Assembly (NCBI RefSeq): GCF_002215215.1
Contig: NZ_CP018632.1
Location: forward strand, 5,452,501 to 5,516,500
DNA: 64,000 bases
Reading direction: 5' to 3'
From: Granulosicoccus antarcticus IMCC3135
GTDB taxonomy: Bacteria; Pseudomonadota; Gammaproteobacteria; Granulosicoccales; Granulosicoccaceae
A program made the position numbers and the translations under genes. Below, piece after piece: positions 57,255 through 64,000 of the stretch; within the stretch, counting starts at the first letter, position 1; each line of letters opens with the position of its first letter. The notes under the pieces were generated by a model. The model was given only the letters and a program-made list of their open reading frames with translations, ran no database searches and was not told the origin of the DNA.

Positions 57255-59941
57255 GCAATCGACCTACCGCACCTGCCAGTCTTCCTCCTGCAGGCATTGT
57301 CGGGCTTGAGCCCGAGTGGTCACGCTTGGTTCATACCCCGAAGATCGATGCAGTAGGTCGAACGTGGCATATCCTGGACTCCTGGGCTGATCGGTCGGAC
57401 GATGCGACTCCGGCTCTGACACTGCTGTGTGTCCATGGCAACCCCTCCTGGTCCTTCCTGTGGAGGAGATTGCTGGCTCAGGTGATGGAGGCACACGGTG
57501 ATCGGATCCGCCTCATCGCAGTCGATCAACTGGATATGGGCTTTTCTGAACGTACCGGTGTCAAACGTCCACTTGCGCAACGTATCGACGATCTGTGCCA
57601 ACTCACAGACACTCTTCGCATTAAAGGTCCCGTTGTCACTGTTGCTCATGACTGGGGGGGACCTATCTCTTTAGGATGGGCCCTGCAGCATCTGCCCAAA
57701 GCCAACCCGGACGTATCAGAGAGCTCGGATTCAGTGCAACTGGCAGGGGTGGTGCTCACCAATACAGCGGTGCATCAACCACAAGGCTCGCCTGCGCCAG
57801 CGGTTATCCGTCTGATTCGCTCACCCCTGGTTCTCAGGAATGCCACGGTCAATACCCGTGCTTTCATTCAAGGGGCTATTGAAATGTCACGCCCGGCACT
57901 TGATGCCAGAGTGCGAGCCGGCTTTCATGCTCCGTACCTGAAACGTTCTCAACGTTCAGCGATCGCAGACTTTGTTGCTGATATTCCGCTTGATGCCAAG
58001 CATGAGAGTGCATCCACACTCGATGCGATAGCAACAGGCCTGACAGAACTCGCTCAGATTCCGGCCTTGTTGCTATGGGGGCCTCGGGACAAGGTCTTCA
58101 GCGATCTCTACCTTCACGACCTTGAACAGCGCCTACCGCATGCCGATGTCCATCGTTTCCCCGGTGCTGCACATTTTGTCTCAGAGGATGCCGATGTGGC
58201 CGGGGCTGTCATTGCCTGGATTGATCAATATCAGCTGGCCGTTAACGATCCGGCAAAAGCCTCGACCCACACAGCAGTCAGTCCTGATGTACCCGCACAG
58301 CCAGACAGACGAGCGCTGTCGGACTTTTCTGTAGCAACAGCGACAAACGATGCGATTGTCGAGATCGCCCCTGTTCATCGCAGCATCAGCTTTGGTGAGC
58401 TGACTGAGCGCGTTGATCATCTGGCTGCCGGCATGAACTCATTCGGTATCAATGCCGGTGATCGAGTTGCCGTCATGGTAACCCCGGGCATCGACCTTTG
58501 TCTGGCTGTCTATGGTTGCTGGCGACTCGGAGCGACATTGGTACTGGTCGACTCCGGACTGGGCAGGACCGGCATGCAGCGCGCCCTGCGAAGCGCCAAT
58601 CCTGCCTATCTGATTGGCATCGACAAAGCCCTGATTGCAGCAAAGCTCTTGAGGTGGCCCGGAAAACGAATCGCTGTCGGCAAGCGCTCTTCTGTCATGA
58701 ACAAGGCACTGAGCATTGCTTCAGACATGGCCACTCTGACAGAACGGGGCCGTGACCAGGCAACTCCGCCCTGGCCTGCCCCGGAGACGCTTGCAGCGCT
58801 AGCCTTCACATCAGGTTCAACCGGGCCGTCCAAAGGTGTTATTTATCGGCACCACCAGATTCAGGCGCAACGTGATGCGTTGATGTCGCTCTATCAGATT
58901 ACGCAGAACGATCGATTGGTTGCAGCATTCGCACCGTTTGCTCTCTATGGACCCACCATGGGTATCACCTCCATCGTTCCAGATATGGATGTCACCTCCC
59001 CTGGCACACTCAATGCGCAGGCCCTGGCCGATGCTGTCAAGCTTGTCAATGCAACTCTGGTATTTGCCTCCCCTGCCGCGCTGGTCAATGTCATTGCAAG
59101 CAAATCGAAATTGACAGAGCCGCAACAGGCCGCCTGCTCGGATGTACGTCTGGTTCTCTCCGCTGGTGCACCGGTTAGAGCAAAGCTACTCACACAGGCA
59201 ACCTCGATCTTTACCTGCGCTGATGTTCACACGCCCTACGGCATGACTGAAGCTTTGCCCATCGCCGATATCGCCTTGAGCGAATTGCAACAGATTGGCA
59301 AAGAAGCCGCTTCAGACAATCTGCATGCAGGTGGTGTTTGCGTTGGCCACCCACTGCCAGGCGTGCTGGTGCACATCGACCCTCTTGACCCACAGGGTGA
59401 ACCCATGGGCCAGCTGTCAGGCGAGCCTGGCAAGCTGGGCGAAATCATGGTGCAGGCAGCCCATACACGAGATAGCTACGACAGACTGTGGCTGACAAAC
59501 TACCGGGCATCACAGCCCGCCGGCTGGCATCGGACGGGCGACGTTGGTCAGCTCGATGCCACAGGCAGATTGTGGGTCGGTGGGCGACTGGGTCATATCA
59601 TCACAACACCCAAGGGCGTTCTGGCACCGGTCGCCAGCGAGCAACGCATTGAATCCTTGTATGACATAACAGCGGCTGCCGTAGTGGGAGTCGGGCCTGT
59701 CGGCACACAAGTTGTGGTGGCCGTGGTCGAGCTGCTTCTCACACTGACGCCAAGGGGCGGTGCATCCATGGAACTGACAGAAAAAGTAAGAAAAGTTGTC
59801 GGTGAAGAGGTGGATATTGCAGCGGTTCTCGTGGTCAAAAAGCTGCCTGTCGATCGGCGTCATAACTCCAAGGTCGATCGAACAGCCGTTGCCCTTTGGG
59901 CAAGCCGGACATTATCAGGAGACTCGGTGGCATCGCTTTGA
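57251..59941 (+). CDS. oleBC: OleBC fusion: beta-lactone decarboxylase plus beta-lactone synthetase
   Basis: The 896-residue protein joins two enzymes. Residues about 20-335 form an alpha/beta-hydrolase of the haloalkane dehalogenase type with HGNPSWSF (62-69), nucleophile Asp134 (AHDWGGP) and His308: this is OleB, which decarboxylates beta-lactones to cis-olefins. A linker of about 45 residues follows. Residues about 380-890 are an AMP-forming ligase with FTSGSTGPSKG near 520, YGMTEALP, RTGDVG and SKVDRTAVALW: OleC, which closes the beta-lactone. It starts with GTG. The fusion is best known from Actinobacteria such as Micrococcus; most Gammaproteobacteria have separate genes. Confidence 0.92.
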   Translation: MSNRPTAPASLPPAGIVGLEPEWSRLVHTPKIDAVGRTWHILDSWADRSDDATPALTLLCVHGNPSWSFLWRRLLAQVMEAHGDRIRLIAVDQLDMGFSERTGVKRPLAQRIDDLCQLTDTLRIKGPVVTVAHDWGGPISLGWALQHLPKANPDVSESSDSVQLAGVVLTNTAVHQPQGSPAPAVIRLIRSPLVLRNATVNTRAFIQGAIEMSRPALDARVRAGFHAPYLKRSQRSAIADFVADIPLDAKHESASTLDAIATGLTELAQIPALLLWGPRDKVFSDLYLHDLEQRLPHADVHRFPGAAHFVSEDADVAGAVIAWIDQYQLAVNDPAKASTHTAVSPDVPAQPDRRALSDFSVATATNDAIVEIAPVHRSISFGELTERVDHLAAGMNSFGINAGDRVAVMVTPGIDLCLAVYGCWRLGATLVLVDSGLGRTGMQRALRSANPAYLIGIDKALIAAKLLRWPGKRIAVGKRSSVMNKALSIASDMATLTERGRDQATPPWPAPETLAALAFTSGSTGPSKGVIYRHHQIQAQRDALMSLYQITQNDRLVAAFAPFALYGPTMGITSIVPDMDVTSPGTLNAQALADAVKLVNATLVFASPAALVNVIASKSKLTEPQQAACSDVRLVLSAGAPVRAKLLTQATSIFTCADVHTPYGMTEALPIADIALSELQQIGKEAASDNLHAGGVCVGHPLPGVLVHIDPLDPQGEPMGQLSGEPGKLGEIMVQAAHTRDSYDRLWLTNYRASQPAGWHRTGDVGQLDATGRLWVGGRLGHIITTPKGVLAPVASEQRIESLYDITAAAVVGVGPVGTQVVVAVVELLLTLTPRGGASMELTEKVRKVVGEEVDIAAVLVVKKLPVDRRHNSKVDRTAVALWASRTLSGDSVASL

Positions 59942-60025
59942 AGTGGCTGGGCCAATCTGAGTATGAGAATCTGTCTGTATAAACATAGGTGAACGCGCAG
60001 TGAATATGTCGAAGCAGGTGTTTCA

Positions 60026-61075
60026 GTGAAAGTACTTGTCACAGGTGCAACCAGCCTGATTGGTCGTCACGTCGTGTCTCGTCTTCTTGAACGAGGCGAC
60101 CAGGTCACGGTACTGCAACGCCGCCCATCTGGCATTACAGGTGTTAGTGAAGTTTGCTGCGATATCGCAAGCTCACATGACACAGCGACTCACAGTTCTG
60201 GTCCCGGAACTGAATCCGAATCTGCCAACGGCAAAACCACAGAAGATTTACTGGCTAATGCTATGGAATCCAGGGATGCGGTCATCCATCTGGCCGCAAA
60301 AGTCAGCATCTCGGGTCGCTGGGATGCCTTTGAAGCAATCAACATCAAGGGTACCGAGCGGTTGATCAACACGGCAAAACGCTGTGGTGTCGCTCGTTTC
60401 GTTCATGTATCAACGCCCTCGGTCGCCCACGCCGGTCGGTCACTGATTGGCGCTCCTGCAGGTCAGGCGAATCCCGAGCAGGTACACGGCCACTATGCCC
60501 GCTCAAAAGCGATTGGTGAAAAAATAGCATTGGCCGCCAACGGCCAGGCCATGAAGGTTGTTGCCCTGCGCCCTCATATTGTCTGGGGACCCGGCGATAC
60601 GCAGCTGATCAAACGCATTGTCGACCGCGCTCGCGCCGGACGCCTGCTGCTGGTAGGCAGTGCTCTGGCACTGATAGACACGACCTATATAGACAACGCT
60701 GCCGACGCCATTGTTGCAGGTCTTGATAACACGGATCGCGCAGCGGGCCATGCCCTGGTGATATCCAACGGGCAACCTCGAACCGTGAGTGAAATCATGC
60801 AACGCATATTAATCGCCTCTGGAATAGACATCCCATTGCGCCATGTTCCTGCAGGTGTTGCTATCACGGCAGGCACCGTGATTGAACATATCTGGCAAGC
60901 ACTTAACCGGCAGGATGACCCTCCCATGACGCGCTTTCTTGCAGAGCAGCTCGCAACAGCCCACTGGTTTGATCAACGTGAAACTCATCGTTTACTGAAC
61001 TGGCAACCCAGCATTGGTATTGAAGAAGGCTTCGAAAGACTGGCAGCTTTCGAACAGGCGGAGTCGAACAGCTAG
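60026..61075 (+). CDS. oleD: OleD, 2-alkyl-3-ketoacid reductase
   Basis: OleD reduces the beta-keto acid to the beta-hydroxy acid with NADPH. The 349-residue short-chain-type protein has TGATSLIGRHVVSRLLERGDQV at the N-terminus and the catalytic Y-x-x-x-K in HYARSKAIGEKIA. Its C-terminal part (NGQPRTVSEIM, RHVPAGVAITAG) resembles 3-beta-HSD family reductases. It starts with GTG, 84 bp after oleBC. With oleA and oleBC it completes the known pathway. Confidence 0.92.
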   Translation: MKVLVTGATSLIGRHVVSRLLERGDQVTVLQRRPSGITGVSEVCCDIASSHDTATHSSGPGTESESANGKTTEDLLANAMESRDAVIHLAAKVSISGRWDAFEAINIKGTERLINTAKRCGVARFVHVSTPSVAHAGRSLIGAPAGQANPEQVHGHYARSKAIGEKIALAANGQAMKVVALRPHIVWGPGDTQLIKRIVDRARAGRLLLVGSALALIDTTYIDNAADAIVAGLDNTDRAAGHALVISNGQPRTVSEIMQRILIASGIDIPLRHVPAGVAITAGTVIEHIWQALNRQDDPPMTRFLAEQLATAHWFDQRETHRLLNWQPSIGIEEGFERLAAFEQAESNS

Positions 61076-61158
61076 CCCATAAAAACAGCTCAAAATCGTC
61101 ACCGTAAAAATCGCAGAAAACCTTAGAATAGTCGTATTGAACAGGACTGAAATACGAC

Positions 61159-62427
61159 ATGCCAGACAGGATCACCGCAGTGGATGAGGGAACGCATCAT
61201 CTGACATGGTCACGCTCAGATACCACATGGATGCTGGGACTTTTTGGCACGGCGGTTGGAGCAGGCATTCTGTTCCTGCCCATCAATGCCGGCATCGGAG
61301 GATTCTGGCCTCTTGTGATCATGGCTGTTCTGATCTTTCCGATGACCTATCTTTCACACCGTGCTCTGGCAAGGTTTGTTTGCTCCTCATCAATTCCGGA
61401 CAGTGACATCACCCAAGTGGTTGTCGAGCATTTTGGTTCCGGTGCTGGCAAGGCCATAACGCTGCTCTACTTTATGGCGATCTTTCCCATCGTTTTAATC
61501 TACGGCGTTGGCATCACCAATACCGTCAACAGTTTCATGGTCAACCAGCTAGGCATGCTTGAAGCGCCACGCTGGATTCTGTCGGGATTATTGGTTGCAG
61601 CAATGATGTCCGTGATGATGGCCGGCGAGCGAATCATGTTGCTGGTAACCCAGTTTCTGGTTTACCCGTTGGTCGCCATACTGATTTTCATATCGCTATA
61701 CCTTGTGCCGAGTTGGAATTTTGCTGCCATCAGCGAGGTTTCTGCGCCAGTAGACATACTCCGGACTATCTGGCTAACAGTGCCCATTCTTGTTTTCTCC
61801 TTCAACCATTCCCCGGCCATCTCGCAATTCGCCGTGGCACTCAAACGCGACCATGGCGATGCATCCGCTGCGCGTGCGGGCCTGATCTTGCGCAATACTG
61901 CGATCATGCTGGTCGGCTTCGTGATGCTTTTCGTTTTCTCCTGCGTTCTCGCTCTGAGCCCCGCACAACTGGCAGAGGCGAAGGCACAGAACCTGCCAAT
62001 CCTGTCGTACCTTGCCAATGTTCAAAATAGCCCGTTCATCAGTTATTTTGCGCCGGCAGTCGCCTTTGTCGCGATTGTATCGTCGTTTTTTGGTCACTAT
62101 ATGGGAGCCAGTGAAGGCTTGCGGGGCATCATACGAGGCCAGGTTGATCCTCATGAAAAACTGATCAAACCCGCAGCCCTCGGCCCCCTCATCACAGCCT
62201 TCATGTTTTTCACGACATGGGGTGTTGCGGTGCTCAACCCCAGCATCCTGGGCCTGATAGAGACACTGGCCGGGCCTGTCATTGCTGCCATCCTCTACCT
62301 GATGCCGATGTATGCAATCCACAAAGTGCAGGCCCTGAAGCAGTATCGCGGTCGACTCAGCAATGTCTTCATCACCTTTGCAGGCCTGGTTGCAATGAGC
62401 GGTATCGTTTATGGTCTGCTAGGCTGA
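61159..62427 (+). CDS. Amino-acid/proton or sodium symporter (SdaC-like, HAAAP family)
   Basis: The 422-residue inner-membrane protein has about eleven hydrophobic segments. The opening WMLGLFGTAVGAGILFLPINAGIGGFWP, and VPILVFSFNHSPAISQFA near residue 215, are typical of the serine/threonine carriers SdaC/YhaO of the hydroxy- and aromatic amino-acid family. Serine or a related amino acid is the likely substrate. Its stop codon sits in a hairpin shared with the convergent permease gene. Confidence 0.85.
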   Translation: MPDRITAVDEGTHHLTWSRSDTTWMLGLFGTAVGAGILFLPINAGIGGFWPLVIMAVLIFPMTYLSHRALARFVCSSSIPDSDITQVVVEHFGSGAGKAITLLYFMAIFPIVLIYGVGITNTVNSFMVNQLGMLEAPRWILSGLLVAAMMSVMMAGERIMLLVTQFLVYPLVAILIFISLYLVPSWNFAAISEVSAPVDILRTIWLTVPILVFSFNHSPAISQFAVALKRDHGDASAARAGLILRNTAIMLVGFVMLFVFSCVLALSPAQLAEAKAQNLPILSYLANVQNSPFISYFAPAVAFVAIVSSFFGHYMGASEGLRGIIRGQVDPHEKLIKPAALGPLITAFMFFTTWGVAVLNPSILGLIETLAGPVIAAILYLMPMYAIHKVQALKQYRGRLSNVFITFAGLVAMSGIVYGLLG

Positions 62428-62457
62428 GTCGGGCCGGATCATGATGCACTCAGCCTA
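62420..62457. terminator. Hairpin formed by the ends of two convergent genes
   Basis: TAGGCTGAG (62420-62428) and CTCAGCCTA (62449-62457) are exact complements 20 bp apart. Each arm contains the TGA stop codon of one gene: 62425-62427 for the carrier (plus) and 62452-62450 for the permease (minus). The arrangement is compact and may serve as a bidirectional terminator. Confidence 0.5.
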
Positions 62458-63100
62458 TCCTGTCGTCGCGCTGTTCAAGTCGACGAGCGTATTGTGTTAG
62501 TGGATAGCAAAGAGCGAAGAAAACCAGGGCCACAAAGCCGTAAACGGTAAGCGGATCAAAAGTTGCGTTGTTGATGGCATTGGATGTTTTGAGTAGCTCC
62601 TCAAAACCGATAATGGATGTCAGCGCGGTGCTCTTGATCAGCTGCACCAGAAATCCCACGGTAGGGGCCCGCGTTATGGTCATGGCCTGCGGCAGTATGA
62701 CTAAACGCAGTCGCTGCACGTAATTCAATCCAAGACTACCACCGGCATCCCACTGGCCCTGGCCAATAGCATCCACTCCACTACGCCAGATCTCGCTAAG
62801 ATAGGCACTGGCAAACAGGGTCAGACAGAGTACCGCTGCCCCCCAAGGCTCAATTCTGAAACCCAGCATGGGTAGGCCGAAGAAGATCAGGAAAAGCTGC
62901 ATCAACAGCGGGGTTCCCTGAAAAAGCGCGATATAACCTTTGGCAAAGGTTCGCACACCGCGCCGCTTTGAGATACGCATCAGCATAATCAACAAGCCCA
63001 CGCTGACCCCACCGGCAAAAGCTACCAATGACAGCAGAATGGTCCAGCGGGAAGCTAACAGCAAATTGCGGGCAATATCCCACAGTGTGAATTCAATCAT
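62450..63100 (-). CDS. Polar amino-acid ABC transporter permease (HisM/GlnP type)
   Basis: The 216-residue membrane protein has about five hydrophobic segments and the EAA motif (GGSLGLNYVQRLRLVILPQAMTI) of the His/Glu/Gln permease family. FQGTPLLMQLFLIFFGLP is a family signature near residue 60. It overlaps the upstream permease gene by 4 bp. Confidence 0.9.
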   Translation of the reverse strand: MIEFTLWDIARNLLLASRWTILLSLVAFAGGVSVGLLIMLMRISKRRGVRTFAKGYIALFQGTPLLMQLFLIFFGLPMLGFRIEPWGAAVLCLTLFASAYLSEIWRSGVDAIGQGQWDAGGSLGLNYVQRLRLVILPQAMTITRAPTVGFLVQLIKSTALTSIIGFEELLKTSNAINNATFDPLTVYGFVALVFFALCYPLTQYARRLEQRDDRIG

Positions 63101-63762
63101 GAGTCGGATATCGACAGCGTTCGACGGCCTATGAGAATGAGTCCCCGACGCACCAGAATGGACAGTACAAGATAGACACCAGCAATCACGAAATACGTTT
63201 CAAACGCACGAAAAGTGCGTGCCTGCAACATATCAGCCTCGAAAGTGAGCTCTGGCACGGCAATTTGCGAGACCACGGCCGACTCGAGCATCATGATGAT
63301 GATCTGACTGGTCAATGCCGGAAAAATGACTTTCAGAGCCTGTGGCATCACAACTTTCACAAAGACCTGCAGTGGCTTCAAGCCCAATACCTGAGCCGCC
63401 TCCCGCTGACCAAGTGGTACCGCATCCAGGCCCGCACCCACAATTTCCGTCGTATAGGCCGCCATGTTCAGGGTCATGGCCAGTAAGGCCGCCTGAATGG
63501 GATCGAGTCTGAGGCCCAGCGAGGGAAGTGCAAAATAGATGAAGAACAGCTGTACCAGAAAAGGCGTATTGCGGATGATTTCCACATACGCTTTGATGAT
63601 CGTCGCAAGCCATCGATGCCGGCCACGCCGTGCGGCTGCCAGTACGATGCTGATCAAGGTGCCGGCAACGGTGGTAACCGCGATGAGAAACAAGGTCATC
63701 GCGGCACCACGAAGAATGACTTGCAAGGCGCCGTTCAGCCAACCAAAATCCAGACTTGACAT
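63097..63762 (-). CDS. Polar amino-acid ABC transporter permease (HisQ/GlnP type)
   Basis: The 221-residue permease has EIIRNTPFLVQLFFIYFALPSLGL and the EAA motif REAAQVLGLKPLQVFVKVVMPQAL. It pairs with the next permease as a heterodimer. It follows the binding-protein gene by 17 bp. The ATPase gene is not in this window. Confidence 0.9.
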   Translation of the reverse strand: MSSLDFGWLNGALQVILRGAAMTLFLIAVTTVAGTLISIVLAAARRGRHRWLATIIKAYVEIIRNTPFLVQLFFIYFALPSLGLRLDPIQAALLAMTLNMAAYTTEIVGAGLDAVPLGQREAAQVLGLKPLQVFVKVVMPQALKVIFPALTSQIIIMMLESAVVSQIAVPELTFEADMLQARTFRAFETYFVIAGVYLVLSILVRRGLILIGRRTLSISDS

Positions 63763-63779
63763 AAGGACGCCTGAGTGCC

Positions 63780-64000
63780 TCAGTCTTTCAGATTTTCAGG
63801 ATCCAACGGCGTATTCAGCCAGTTCTCGGAACTTTGATTAAGCTTGCCGTCTTCCAGCATGCTCGCAATAGCACTGTCGATGGCCTGCTTCAGCGCCGTC
63901 TCGCCTTTGTTCACGGCAATATGCGAAGGAGAGGTCAGCAGCTGGAATTTCTGCTCGGGCTTGATGTCTTCCTGTCTGGCAAGCACGCCGGCGCCAACGT
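63780..64000 (-). CDS. Amino-acid ABC transporter substrate-binding protein, C-terminal part (partial)
   Basis: Only the last 73 or so residues are in the window; the frame is open to its edge. The end (PSHIAVNKGETALKQAIDSAIASMLEDGKLNQSSENWLNTPLD) is typical of family 3 periplasmic binding proteins, where the final helix carries a W-L motif. It is the first gene of the transporter operon. Confidence 0.8.
   Translation of the reverse strand, partial: VGAGVLARQEDIKPEQKFQLLTSPSHIAVNKGETALKQAIDSAIASMLEDGKLNQSSENWLNTPLDPENLKD

Overview
The window looks like chromosome of a free-living, probably marine gammaproteobacterium. ZipA next to ligA, the pilZ-holB-tmk-mltG-fabF-acpP-fabG-fabD block, the ndk-rlmN-pilW-hisS-yfgM-bamB-der block and a tmRNA whose tag reads ANDDNYAMAA all point that way. 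The order and accessory content would suit a relative of Granulosicoccus, but that placement is a guess. I see no insertion sequence, integrase, tRNA, rRNA operon or CRISPR array.

Layout. (1) 1-5985, minus strand: a soluble di-iron monooxygenase operon of the propane/phenol (Prm/Mim) type in the order alpha, reductase, beta, coupling protein, followed by a dedicated GroEL-like chaperonin cut by the window edge. (2) 5986-6755: a divergent control region with five copies of the hexamer TGTAAC, two of them forming a perfect inverted repeat. (3) 6756-9170, plus: three closely spaced genes of unknown role (small helical protein, WD40-like propeller, small protein), then a terminator and another unknown gene. 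(4) 9219-11276: an AcoR/MimR-type activator in which the sigma-54-contacting GAFTGA loop is replaced by EAHPGF. (5) 11322-28520: housekeeping genes, nearly all minus: M32 carboxypeptidase, SET protein, pilZ, holB, tmk, mltG, fabF, acpP, fabG, fabD, dapB, ligA, zipA, smc; then cysZ and an M23 peptidase on plus. (6) 29562-37486, minus: der, bamB, yfgM, hisS, pilW, rlmN, ndk and an HslV-like Ntn-hydrolase. (7) 37580-41066: nrdR, mdh, msrQ/msrP. (8) 41368-43410: a DUF4011-like protein without any helicase. (9) 43469-47909, minus: a phosphonate-type ABC transporter (phnD-phnC-phnE-phnE) with a HAD-IIA hydrolase. (10) 48200-53779: purL, a DUF481 outer-membrane protein and the tmRNA gene ssrA. (11) 54099-61075, plus: a secreted GH16 beta-glucanase, then a long-chain olefin cluster oleA-oleBC-oleD with a natural oleB-oleC fusion. 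(12) 61159-64000: an SdaC-like amino-acid carrier and a polar amino-acid ABC transporter cut by the right edge.

How it fits together. The most distinctive part is the monooxygenase locus: operon, client chaperonin, candidate operator array and a likely activator within 11 kb, with an uncharacterised WD40 cassette in between. Both the monooxygenase order (A-B-C-D-chaperonin) and the olefin order (A-BC-D) resemble arrangements best known from Actinobacteria, so both loci are candidates for horizontal acquisition. The rest is largely core metabolism, cell division, envelope biogenesis and nutrient uptake. Start sites were chosen by eye from Shine-Dalgarno spacing and family conservation.
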